Below, one piece after another: positions 1 to 7,248 of a DNA stretch of 17,471 bases (the stretch's first letter is position 1; every line of letters starts with the position of its first letter). The notes below the pieces were generated by a model. The model was not told the origin of the DNA and did no database searches. It worked only from the letters and a program-made list of their open reading frames with translations. Source of the DNA: Micavibrio sp. UBA1672 (GTDB taxonomy: Bacteria; Pseudomonadota; Alphaproteobacteria; Micavibrionales; Micavibrionaceae); assembly GCA_002320665.1 (NCBI GenBank), contig DCKO01000039.1:5237-22707 (forward strand), given 5' to 3'. Position numbers and translations under genes: made by a program.

Positions 1-81
1 ATAAAAGCAATCAACCGGACAAACTTCAACACAATCGGTATATTTGCACTTAATACAAGCTTCCGTCACAACAAAAGTCAT
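1..81 (-). CDS. fdxA: Ferredoxin, FdxA-type (N-terminal part; gene runs off the left edge)
   Basis: Only the first 27 codons are in the window. The translation starts MTFVVTEACIKCKYTDC and continues VEVCPVDCFY, which is the N-terminal cluster-binding segment of 7Fe/8Fe ferredoxins of the FdxA family. The cysteines at residues 9, 12, 17, 21 and 25 are visible and give the CxxC and CP spacing typical of the family. Known role: soluble electron carrier with [3Fe-4S]/[4Fe-4S] clusters. An AGGAG lies 11 nt upstream of the ATG. The gene is co-oriented with the aminopeptidase gene upstream, 73 bp away, so co-transcription is possible but not shown. Family assignment is confident despite the truncation because this N-terminus is highly conserved in alphaproteobacteria. 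Confidence 0.9.
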   Translation of the reverse strand, partial: MTFVVTEACIKCKYTDCVEVCPVDCFY

Positions 82-154
82 ATGTTTTAACGCTCCTGAT
101 AATAAATAATGATTTGCACGTTAATAAGCTGCTCCCTGCTTGGCAATACGTTTT

Positions 155-1606
155 TTACGATTTCTTACTATAACGATCTTCCAGAAAAGCCCATAGAGCA
201 AGTAAACCAGTATCGGCTCCACCTTTAGGACGCCCCGGCTTACCGCTTTGCTCCCATGCATAGACATCCATGTGAACCCATTCAATGGCATTATTTATAA
301 AACTTTGCAAGAAAAGCGCAGCCGTTGAAGCCCCGGCTTTACCGCCTGTACTACTGATATCGGCAACAGAACTGTCCAAGTCCCTCTTATATGGCTGCCA
401 TAGCGGCAAGGGCCACACCGCATCACCTACCTTTTTAGAGATATCCCTTATCTCATCAAGCGTTTTATCATTATTAGAGAACAACGCCGGAAGATCAAAG
501 CCAAGCGCAATACGTGCCGCCCCCGTAAGCGTCGCATAATCAACAATCAGCTCAGGATCACTTTCACACGCATAAGTCAACGCATCAGCCAGCACCAAAC
601 GCCCTTCTGCATCCGTATTACCAACCTCGACAGTTAAACCTTTGCGTGATCGTAAAATATCAGACGGTCGATAGGCATTGCCTGAAATTGAATTCTCAAC
701 AGCCGGTATTAACAGGTGCAATTGAACCGGAAGCCTCAGCGCCATAATCAAATGCGCCAGCGCAAGTGTATGCGCCGCCCCTCCCATATCCTTTTTCATC
801 GGCAACATATATTGAGATGGTTTGATATCCAGACCACCTGTATCAAAACAAACGCCCTTGCCGACCAAAGCAATTTTAGGATGGCTTTTATTGCCCCATT
901 TTAATTCAATCAAACGCGGGCGATTTTCGCTAGCCTTTCCAACTGTATAAATAAGAGGAAAATTCTTTTTTATAAGATCTTTATCGACTATAACCTTACA
1001 TGTTGCTTTATATTCTTCTGCCAATGCCTTGGTTACATTTTCCAGCGCCTCTGGGTGCATATCATTGGCTGGCGTATTTACCAAATCACGTAAAAAACAC
1101 ACCGAAGATACTATATTTTCAATTCGTTTTGTATCGATTTTATGCGCTTTATCCAGAAACAATTTAGGCTTATGAGCATCATTATTTTTTTTCTTATAGG
1201 CTGTAAAGTCATAACACCCTAAACCAAAACCGACATAGAGTTTCTCAAATGTCTTTTCATAGATTTTATTGGGTGATTTCACTTCGAATGAAAAGGTTAT
1301 ATTTTTCAAAAATCCGTCGGAAAATTGCCGATTTATAAAGTCACATATCTGTGCGCCATCTACATAAGAAACATTATCATTCAAGCCAAAATAAATGGCC
1401 TCGGCTTTACCTTCCTTGTCAGTATATAAAAGCCCTTGCCCTGGCTTCCCTTTAAACCCCTGCTCTGCACATAATGCCTGAAGAGTCTTTTTCTGCTTAC
1501 CTAACCATGTTAAAAAATGCGCCTCCTGAACGATGCGAACTAAAATATTCCTTTTTTTCTTACGATTTGCAAACGGGTTAAAATCCGGCATAGGTAATAC
1601 TGACAT
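155..1606 (-). CDS. pepA: Leucyl aminopeptidase, peptidase family M17
   Basis: Cytosolic two-metal aminopeptidase that removes N-terminal residues during peptide turnover. The 483-residue product has the family signature NTDAEGR at 330-336. The metal and catalytic residues all stand at family positions: K250, D255, D273, D332, E334, with K262 and R336 as the catalytic pair. They are offset by exactly 20 from the E. coli PepA numbering (K270, D275, D293, D352, E354). The first ~170 residues are the variable N-terminal domain. The start is set by GAGGAGG 7 nt before the ATG. The open frame extends 88 codons further upstream, but that extension has no ribosome site, is unlike protein, and overlaps the divergent phosphodiesterase gene. 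The divergent gap to that gene is 139 bp. It may be cotranscribed with the ferredoxin gene downstream. No missing key residue is seen. Confidence 0.93.
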   Translation of the reverse strand: MSVLPMPDFNPFANRKKKRNILVRIVQEAHFLTWLGKQKKTLQALCAEQGFKGKPGQGLLYTDKEGKAEAIYFGLNDNVSYVDGAQICDFINRQFSDGFLKNITFSFEVKSPNKIYEKTFEKLYVGFGLGCYDFTAYKKKNNDAHKPKLFLDKAHKIDTKRIENIVSSVCFLRDLVNTPANDMHPEALENVTKALAEEYKATCKVIVDKDLIKKNFPLIYTVGKASENRPRLIELKWGNKSHPKIALVGKGVCFDTGGLDIKPSQYMLPMKKDMGGAAHTLALAHLIMALRLPVQLHLLIPAVENSISGNAYRPSDILRSRKGLTVEVGNTDAEGRLVLADALTYACESDPELIVDYATLTGAARIALGFDLPALFSNNDKTLDEIRDISKKVGDAVWPLPLWQPYKRDLDSSVADISSTGGKAGASTAALFLQSFINNAIEWVHMDVYAWEQSGKPGRPKGGADTGLLALWAFLEDRYSKKS

Positions 1607-1745
1607 GTTTAAACCTCCTCTATTCCTGAATGTTCCAGAGTTTAGCACCTTCCCAATAGTGATCCAGCACTTTATATCGCACTTGTAAATTATCTTGTAT
1701 ATTAACCGTTTAGTGCCTATGAATGACAAGACATTAGGAAATATA

Positions 1746-2480
1746 ATGAAAGAACGCATAATCGGCCATAGAGGCGCAGGAGTCCTCGCACCAGAAAACA
1801 CCATTGAAGCCCTTGAAAAGGCGGCTACCCTTGGCCTATCACATGTTGAATTTGATGTCCGCCTGACCAAAGACCATATTCCTGTTATTTCACATGACGA
1901 CAGCCTTATGCGCTGTGCTCATCAAAACAGCCTAATTTCAAATATGAACTATGTAGACCTCAAGGATATAAATATCGCAGGACATTTTGCCTTAGCCGCC
2001 ATGAATGCTAAAATTCCAACACTCGAAGAATATCTTGGCAAGGCAAAAGAATTAGGCCTGCACTGCCAGATAGAGCTTAAACCCAATAAAGGGGATGAAT
2101 TTCTACTCCCTGAAATTGTAGGCGATGTACTTGATACATTTTATGCTGATACATCAAATAAAGATCTTCCTCTTATCACAAGCTTTGCAGCAGAATCTCT
2201 GAAGGCCTTAAAATCACACACCTACAAACAATTCCAGACAGGCATACTTATCAAAACAGATACAACAAGTCTTTGGGAAGATTATGCCACGCGCGCGCAA
2301 GCTGATTACATTCACGTTCATGCACTTTACCTGACAGATGATATTGCAAATGATATCAAAAATAAGGGCTACAAGATTAACGCCTATCACCTGAACCACC
2401 CTGAAGTAGCCCGAAAAGCCATAGAGCGCGGCTGTGAAAAATTCACGTGTGATATTCCGGATATCTTCCTGAAGGGATAA
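1746..2480 (+). CDS. ugpQ: Glycerophosphodiester phosphodiesterase (GDPD), cytosolic type
   Basis: Hydrolyses glycerophosphodiesters (deacylated phospholipid headgroups) to sn-glycerol 3-phosphate and an alcohol. The 244-residue length without a signal peptide matches cytosolic UgpQ-type enzymes (about 247 in E. coli). The catalytic set is complete: H8-R9 (GHRG), E17 in APENT, E35 and D37 (VEFDVRL), H50 (SHDD), E110 and K112 (IELKP). The TIM-barrel ends with the usual FTCDIPD segment. The start is chosen because AGGA sits 6 nt before this ATG; an in-frame ATG 17 codons upstream has no ribosome site and adds residues unlike the family. The next gene downstream, 102 bp away and co-oriented, begins with a diverged copy of this same domain, so this looks like a tandem duplication. 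The family is sure; the exact substrate is not. Confidence 0.9.
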   Translation: MKERIIGHRGAGVLAPENTIEALEKAATLGLSHVEFDVRLTKDHIPVISHDDSLMRCAHQNSLISNMNYVDLKDINIAGHFALAAMNAKIPTLEEYLGKAKELGLHCQIELKPNKGDEFLLPEIVGDVLDTFYADTSNKDLPLITSFAAESLKALKSHTYKQFQTGILIKTDTTSLWEDYATRAQADYIHVHALYLTDDIANDIKNKGYKINAYHLNHPEVARKAIERGCEKFTCDIPDIFLKG

Positions 2481-2582
2481 CCCCTATTTTCTTGCATAAA
2501 ATACCCTCTTCCTGTAAAAACGACATTAAATAATAAAAATAATAATGAGTCGGGATTATTTTAATAGGAGCGGGAATATCCT

Positions 2583-4334
2583 ATGACTAAGGAAATAAAC
2601 ACAGATAATGTTATCGGCCACAGAGTGGCTGGCAATCACGCCCCTATTAATTCCAAAGAAGCCTTTCAAACCGCCTCCGATATGGGCTTAAAATGGGTAG
2701 AATTCGATAGCCGCATTACATCTGATAATCATCTGGTTTTAGCCTATAGCAACAAACTTTTTGACCCTCAAACTGGAGAAAGAAAGCTTATATCTGAATC
2801 CACCCTTGATGAAGTCAAAGACATGGCAGAACGTGGGTTTCTGCAAAAAAACCCTAGAGGCATCCCATTAAGTTTTGTTCCGCTGGAAGACGCGCTCACC
2901 GATTGTGTAGCGCGCAATTTACGCCCGCAAATAGAAATGAAAATCGATAGCACTGAAGTCCAACCACATCAGACAGAAGGCATGGCAAAAGCTTTATCTG
3001 ACACCCTCAATGATCCGGTCACAAATTTCAGCAAAAAGCTGCAGCCTCTCGTTACTAGCTTCAACAGTGATTGCCTCACAGCCTTTCAAAGCTTTGATAA
3101 CAGAGAAACCGAAACCGGTCTCTTGATCTTTTTTGAAAAAACGGATGAATGGCAAAAGATTGCAGATAAAGTAAAACCGGATTATGTACATTTCTTTGGT
3201 GGCATGAACGAAGGCCAAATAGAAAACCTTTTACCTATTTACGGCCCCGAAGCCACAAAAGCAGGATATAAGGTCAATGCCTATATTGTGAACTCACCTG
3301 AACATGCCCAAGCCGCCATAAAAGGCGGTGCCCAGCGCTTCACTTCAGATGAACCGGAAAAGCTTCTAGGCACACCGACGCATAGCGCACCAAGACAAAG
3401 TAAACGTAATAATGATATGAGTGAACAAGATGCAACAAGTGAAAGCCTGCCATCAGTTGTAAACACCGTCATTATCCCTGCAGCCGGAAAAGGCACGCGC
3501 ATGGGTCACCCAACAAAGGCAATCCCCAAACCTTTGCTCCCGCTAGGTGATAAACCATTGGTCATGCATGCCATTGATGAGGCCATGGAATCTGGTGCAA
3601 CTGATATCGTAATTTTATGCAGGCCGGAACACACAGCCCTATTCCAGCAACAAATCGATGCAAGTTATCCTTCTGCTAATACAGGAAAACGCAAATTACG
3701 TGCAGTCAGCGATCCCACAGCAGGTGGCGGCCCTGCCCTTGGCATTGCACATTATCTGCAAGATAAAGAACCTATGGCCTTTGGTGTAATCCTGCCGGAT
3801 GATATTTTTCTTGCCGCCCCGCCAGTGACAAAGCGTTTATTTGATGACTTCGCACAAACCGGAATGACCACAATTGGTGTGCGTAAAATTGATATGGAGC
3901 ATGAACAGCCTAAAAACGTAACCTTCATGACCGCCAATGAGGTGGATGGAGGACGTTTTATGTCCAGCCAAATCCAGATCAAGCCCAAAGAGGACAAGCC
4001 TATTTCAGATAATGGCACATGTGGACGCTACGTTTTCGGCCCCGATTACATGGATGCCTTTGAAGCTTGCAATGATGGAAAATCACCTGAAGTCTCCATG
4101 AGTGCAATCGTTAAACATATCACTGAAAATGAGGGTGTCGGCGTCGTTCACTTAAATAAAAACGCCAAATTCTTCGATTGTGGTGACATGACCGGATTTC
4201 ACTTCGCCGTATGTCATTTTGCGCCGATGGAAATACTTAGTCAGGTTTTTGAAGAGCGCGCAAATAAATCTGAGCCTTACAAAGCGCTTAAGACAAATCT
4301 GAGTCTTCCGATCGCCGAACCGGAAGACCCATAA
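2583..4334 (+). CDS. Fusion protein: degenerate GDPD domain + GalU-like sugar-nucleotidyltransferase
   Basis: The protein has 583 residues. Residues 10-262 align with the upstream phosphodiesterase: GHR 12-14, VEFD 39-42, IEMK 117-120 and a C-terminal FTSDEPE. However, the catalytic His is Tyr55 and the Glu of the APENT motif is Ile22, so phosphodiesterase activity is doubtful. A polar linker (about 263-292) leads to a nucleotidyltransferase of the UTP-glucose-1-phosphate uridylyltransferase type: PAAGKGTRMG 299-308, KAIPKPLLPLGDKPL 312-326, LPDD 404-407, CGRYVF 480-485 and FFDCGD 530-535. The glutamate of the usual EKP sugar-binding motif is replaced (IKP 466-468). The start follows AGGAG (13 nt away) and GGGA (7 nt away). 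An in-frame ATG at 3417 (M279) lies in the linker but has no clear ribosome site. It may be the old start of a once separate galU. The stop is 4 bp from that of the convergent helicase gene. The sugar-nucleotide product is not determined. Confidence 0.82.
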   Translation: MTKEINTDNVIGHRVAGNHAPINSKEAFQTASDMGLKWVEFDSRITSDNHLVLAYSNKLFDPQTGERKLISESTLDEVKDMAERGFLQKNPRGIPLSFVPLEDALTDCVARNLRPQIEMKIDSTEVQPHQTEGMAKALSDTLNDPVTNFSKKLQPLVTSFNSDCLTAFQSFDNRETETGLLIFFEKTDEWQKIADKVKPDYVHFFGGMNEGQIENLLPIYGPEATKAGYKVNAYIVNSPEHAQAAIKGGAQRFTSDEPEKLLGTPTHSAPRQSKRNNDMSEQDATSESLPSVVNTVIIPAAGKGTRMGHPTKAIPKPLLPLGDKPLVMHAIDEAMESGATDIVILCRPEHTALFQQQIDASYPSANTGKRKLRAVSDPTAGGGPALGIAHYLQDKEPMAFGVILPDDIFLAAPPVTKRLFDDFAQTGMTTIGVRKIDMEHEQPKNVTFMTANEVDGGRFMSSQIQIKPKEDKPISDNGTCGRYVFGPDYMDAFEACNDGKSPEVSMSAIVKHITENEGVGVVHLNKNAKFFDCGDMTGFHFAVCHFAPMEILSQVFEERANKSEPYKALKTNLSLPIAEPEDP

Positions 4335-4338
4335 TGAT

Positions 4339-5529
4339 CTAAGCGGCCTTTTTCTTACCTCTATAATAACGCTTCTTGTTATTCGGTCTTTTACGCTTGG
4401 GCTTTTGAGATGACTTACTTCTATCTGCGCCCTTATCATTTGCTGCATTTGGATTCAAAAGCCGCTCAATAGCGCTCCATTTACGACCATCCTGATTGGA
4501 AACAAAGCTGATCGCCGAGCCCTGTGCCCCTGCTCTAGCGGTTCTTCCCATGCGATGAATAAAGTCTTCTGCCACTTGCGGTAAATCATAATTTACAACA
4601 TGCTCAATATGCGGTACATCCAGACCACGCGCCGCTATATCAGTCGCAATCAACACGCGGAAGTTCTGCTTTCTAAAACTTTGCATCACTCTGTCACGCT
4701 TGCTCTGTCGCAAATCACCGTGCAACGCATCAGATGTAAATCCATCACGGCGCAAATTCTTGGCCATCTTATCCGCTCCATATTTTGTTTTAACAAATAC
4801 AATGACCGAACCACTACGATCATGAAGCTGAAGCATAAGCTCTTTATATTTCTTATCTTGCTCGATGCGTATGACCTCTTGCTTGATATTTTGCGCAACA
4901 ATATTGACTTCACCAACAGAAACACGTTTAGGGTTACTCAAATATTTTTCCGACAGTTTCAGGATATTTTTAGGTAATGTCGCAGAAAACATCAAAGTCT
5001 GGCGCTTTTCAGGCATATACTTGAATATTTTTTCAAGCTGTACAGTAAAACCCATATCCAGCATCCGGTCTGTTTCATCCAGCACCAGAAAGCCTGTATC
5101 ATTCAGCATCATAGTACCACGCTCAAGATGGTCATTAATCCGCCCAGGCGTTCCAATAATCAAACGAGGCCGCGCACGAAGCTGCTTTAATTGCTTCCCC
5201 ATAGGCTCACCGCCGATAATAAAGGCTGTCTTTATATTGCTCTTTGGACCTAATAGTTGATGCATAATCTCCATAATCTGTTTACCAAGCTCGCGCGTCG
5301 GTGTCAGAACAAGCGCAGAGCCCTTAGGGTTTGTCAGTAATTTTTCGATTAATGGAATCGCAAATGCTGCAGTTTTCCCGGTCCCTGTTTGCGCCGTACC
5401 CATTATATCATGACCATCAAGAGCCAGAGGGATAGCCTGCGCTTGAATAGGTGTTGGAGCCTCATATTTCATATGCACTAGCGATTTGGCAAGCGCTGGT
5501 GATAGGCCAAAGCCTTCAAAATTTTTCAT
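4339..5529 (-). CDS. rhlE: DEAD-box ATP-dependent RNA helicase, RhlE-like
   Basis: Unwinds RNA duplexes with ATP; such enzymes act in ribosome assembly and mRNA decay. In the 396-residue product the motifs appear in order: Q motif (F7, PTPIQ ending at Q29), Walker A AQTGTGKT 46-53, PTREL 77-81, GG 106-107, TPGR 127-130, motif II written DETD (151-154) rather than DEAD, SAT 183-185, ARGLD 300-304 and HRMGRTAR 325-332. A Lys/Arg-rich C-terminal tail (370-396) is typical of RhlE-type RNA-binding tails. The start at MKNFEGFGL is the family start; an in-frame ATG 15 codons upstream is rejected. AGAAG precedes the chosen ATG. It lies 84 bp downstream of, and co-oriented with, the cold-shock gene, so the pair may share transcription. 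It converges on the GDPD/GalU fusion gene with 4 bp between stop codons and no obvious terminator. Confidence 0.92.
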   Translation of the reverse strand: MKNFEGFGLSPALAKSLVHMKYEAPTPIQAQAIPLALDGHDIMGTAQTGTGKTAAFAIPLIEKLLTNPKGSALVLTPTRELGKQIMEIMHQLLGPKSNIKTAFIIGGEPMGKQLKQLRARPRLIIGTPGRINDHLERGTMMLNDTGFLVLDETDRMLDMGFTVQLEKIFKYMPEKRQTLMFSATLPKNILKLSEKYLSNPKRVSVGEVNIVAQNIKQEVIRIEQDKKYKELMLQLHDRSGSVIVFVKTKYGADKMAKNLRRDGFTSDALHGDLRQSKRDRVMQSFRKQNFRVLIATDIAARGLDVPHIEHVVNYDLPQVAEDFIHRMGRTARAGAQGSAISFVSNQDGRKWSAIERLLNPNAANDKGADRSKSSQKPKRKRPNNKKRYYRGKKKAA

Positions 5530-5613
5530 TTTGCTTCTTTCTTTATATACCAATCCGCCTGCGCAAGAAAACATCTTACACAGACCGAATTAATTGAATT
5601 TTTGAATATATTT

Positions 5614-5841
5614 CTAAGCGGCGTCTTTGATGTTCGCTGCACTCTCCTTACCCTTTTTAGGGTCATGCTGCACATCAAATGAAATCTTCTGGCCCTCTTT
5701 CAAGCTACGCATTCCTGAACGCTCAACGGCGCTGATATGTACAAACACATCACTTCCACCATTATCAAGCTCGATAAAACCATAGCCTTTTTGATCGTTA
5801 AACCATTTAACTGTACCTGTAGTCTGTTGTTGGTCTTGCAT
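5614..5841 (-). CDS. cspA: Cold-shock domain protein, CspA family
   Basis: Small single-strand nucleic-acid chaperone that melts RNA secondary structure. The 75-residue product is one cold-shock domain with RNP1 (KGYGFI, 18-23) and RNP2 (VFVHI, 32-36), plus the usual VKWFN near the N-terminus. Length is normal for the family (about 65-75). AGGAA lies 8 nt before the ATG. Its position directly upstream of an RNA helicase gene suggests a shared job in RNA unfolding. The upstream region is long and contains an 8-bp inverted repeat, in line with the long structured leaders of cold-shock mRNAs. Whether this copy is cold-induced cannot be read from sequence. Confidence 0.94.
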   Translation of the reverse strand: MQDQQQTTGTVKWFNDQKGYGFIELDNGGSDVFVHISAVERSGMRSLKEGQKISFDVQHDPKKGKESAANIKDAA

Positions 5842-5899
5842 GATTATTTTCCTTTCACTGCAAAATTAAGCACCCCTAGCCATACAATACAACCAAAGG

Positions 5900-5941
5900 C
5901 AGTTTTACGTTCGATTTTTGAAAAACTGTTCGATAAAACTG
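5900..5941 (-). repeat. Inverted repeat in the cold-shock gene leader
   Basis: CAGTTTTA at 5900-5907 is matched exactly by TAAAACTG at 5934-5941, about 60 nt upstream of the cspA start codon. The enclosed segment contains GTTCGAT twice. In the cspA mRNA this would form a hairpin in the 5' leader. A thermosensing role is inference by analogy with cspA leaders. Confidence 0.4.
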
Positions 5942-6053
5942 AACTTCTTAGAGGAAAGGTGAATTTTAAGCTCACGGCCTATATTATTATCAAGGCAACC
6001 TACAAAAGCTCTGTACTTATAAAATAGAGCATCATCTTCAAACGACGGGCGGA

Positions 6054-6082
6054 TTAATGACAGGTTACAAGCCTTACGTCAA
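6054..6082 (-). promoter_or_regulatory. Candidate promoter for the cold-shock gene
   Basis: On the minus strand TTGACG (6077-6082) and CATTAA (6054-6059) are 17 nt apart. Transcription would start near 6047 and give a leader of about 205 nt ahead of cspA, a typical length for cold-shock mRNAs. The -35 is good and the -10 is weak. The intervening 5842-6102 stretch shows no plausible gene. Confidence 0.35.
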
Positions 6083-6102
6083 GAAAATAACTAGACAAGT
6101 TT

Positions 6103-6135
6103 AAAGAAATGGTCGGAACGAGAGGATTTGAACCT
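6103..6135 (-). repeat. Left attachment site with tRNA-Pro 3' fragment
   Basis: This is an exact 33-bp copy of 9844-9876. Positions 6110-6135 are the T-loop, 3' acceptor strand and CCA end of tRNA-Pro; the rest of the tRNA is missing. Sequence identity stops at 6136, where the element begins. Confidence 0.88.
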
Positions 6136-6144
6136 TCACCCTAC

Positions 6145-6232
6145 CAGATTCTGTAACCCTTACTATTCGTAAGGTACGCGGCCTATGGTTGGAAATAGGT
6201 CACACCATAAGGTCGCACTAAGCATGGAATCT
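6145..6232. repeat. Stem-closed module next to the left attachment site
   Basis: CAGATTC (6145-6151) pairs with GAATCTG (6226-6232). Between them are a perfect 6-bp hairpin CCTTAC-TATTC-GTAAGG and a stem GGCCT-ATGG with CCAT-A-AGGTC (9 pairs, one G-U, one bulge). The G-U pair favours RNA read from the plus strand. This may be a structured RNA end or an integrase arm region. Confidence 0.35.
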
Positions 6233-6486
6233 GTCAAGACATTTTGCTGCGCTATTTTGTGCGCCCTGTATATCTAGCCTAAGGCATATCCTACCCTTAT
6301 AGCATCATATTCTATACACAGCTTATAGCACTAATGCTGCAAATAAAGACAGATATTGAGCACAAACGCATAGCCCCACGGGGGAACTTTCGCCTATAAT
6401 CTTTCATACTTATGCCCTCGCACAAATATATCAAATTTACAAGTCACCTCTAAAAGAAATTAAGCCAATCCATAGACATGCTCAAA

Positions 6487-6588
6487 TTAGCCGTGGTAAG
6501 CCGTGGCAGACATATTCTAGCTAGGTTCTAGCCATATCATACTTCTGGTGCGTGTTTATTATACTGACCACGGCTCACCACGAGCTAA
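6487..6588. repeat. 23/25-bp imperfect inverted repeat with phased CCGTGG motifs
   Basis: The left arm is 6487-6509 and the right arm 6564-6588. The arms match as inverted copies apart from two single-base indels and one substitution. Each arm carries two GTGG-type motifs about 10 bp apart, one helical turn, giving four phased sites. The 54-nt centre has an inner hairpin GCTAG-GTT-CTAGC (6520-6532), flanked by ATAT/ATAT. This looks like a cooperative protein-binding site or a long hairpin. Confidence 0.6.
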
Positions 6589-6667
6589 AATATCCGATAA
6601 GCTGAAATCTGTTAAAAAAAATTATCCAATTAGGATTGTTATCATTAGTCAGTACATAAACCAGTGA

Positions 6668-6724
6668 TCTGTATCAAGTTACATACAGAACACCTCTACC
6701 GAACGGGGTAAGACGGGGAGAGGT
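6668..6724. repeat. Two consecutive hairpin-forming repeats
   Basis: TCTGTAT (6668-6674) pairs with ATACAGA (6683-6689) across an 8-nt loop. Two bases later ACCTCT (6692-6697) pairs with AGAGGT (6719-6724), enclosing GGGG-containing sequence. Neither is followed by a T tract on either strand, so they are not obvious terminators. Confidence 0.4.
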
Positions 6725-6964
6725 CGATCTTGGAAACATGCTGAGGGTTTGTACCGGATATACCTTCATTAAGCACTCTCCCCTGCTATCCACACCAACT
6801 ATCTCTTACACATCAGAGGAACATAATATATCTATATACAGATTATACTAAGTACTAATACAGACCAAGTTATACTCTGAGTATTATTAGTAATATATAT
6901 AATTAACTATAATCTGAATTACCCCTGTTATAACCCTTATTAAACTCTGTTTATACTAGGGGTC

Positions 6965-7028
6965 TATCCTATACGAGCCACTAAGTACGAAAATGGCTGT
7001 ATTCTGCCAAGAAATCAAGAGCCACTAA
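6965..7028. repeat. 64-bp module, copy 1
   Basis: It aligns without gaps to 7185-7248 at 52 of 64 positions. Half of the mismatches fall in one 6-base block. It is flanked by two identical decamers GAGCCACTAA (6975-6984 and 7019-7028), 44 bp apart. The middle can pair as TGGC...GCCA. Confidence 0.7.
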
Positions 7029-7184
7029 TTTAATTTACAGGGTGACAATTTACACCTATTTTCAATCAAATTTCGTATATCTATTATTATAAACTATATT
7101 AGTAATTACTTAGTTCTATATATAATAATACACAATAAACGCTAATCTGAATGTGCCGAGAATAATCCTAGTATTACTCCTAGT

Positions 7185-7248
7185 TATCCTATACGAGTCA
7201 CTAAAGCATGAAATGGCAGTATTCCGCTAAGAAATCAAGAGTCACAAA
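7185..7248. repeat. 64-bp module, copy 2
   Basis: This is the second copy, exactly 220 bp after the first; its end overlaps the last codons of the membrane-protein gene. The paired flanking motifs are also 44 bp apart but read GAGTCACTAA and GAGTCACAAA, so the same C-to-T change occurs in both members. The central TGGC...GCCA pairing becomes TGGC...GCTA, still possible with a G-U pair on the plus strand. Confidence 0.7.

Larger units (their letters stand above)
6136..7241. other. Repeat-rich non-coding part of the element (about 1.1 kb)
   Basis: No open frame of usable size or with a ribosome site is seen on either strand. The left half (6136-6780) has several hairpin-forming inverted repeats. 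The right half (6820-7241) is very AT-rich, with tracts of TATATA and ATTATTA type, and holds two diverged copies of one module 220 bp apart. A shared AATCTGAAT also precedes both modules. Possible roles are integrase/excisionase arm sites, an origin of replication or transfer with iterons and an AT-rich melting region, or a large structured RNA. Sequence alone does not decide between them. Confidence 0.6.

Noticed and set aside
1607..1870. 88-codon extension of the aminopeptidase
   Set aside because: It overlaps the divergent GDPD gene in antisense, and GAGGAGG clearly marks the start at 1606.
4600..5260. Several ORFs antisense to the helicase gene
   Set aside because: They are shadow frames of a fully motif-supported gene.
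5737..6027. Plus-strand ORF across the cold-shock gene and its leader
   Set aside because: It is antisense to csp in its first third and has no ribosome site or recognisable composition.
6110..6135. Second tRNA-Pro gene at the left end
   Set aside because: Only the last 26 bases (T-loop side and acceptor 3' strand with CCA) are present; no D arm or anticodon arm lies next to it. It is an attachment-site remnant.
6692..6706. Second LexA-like pair GAAC...GAAC near 6688-6704
   Set aside because: The spacing is 9 rather than 7 bases and it does not sit in a recognisable promoter.
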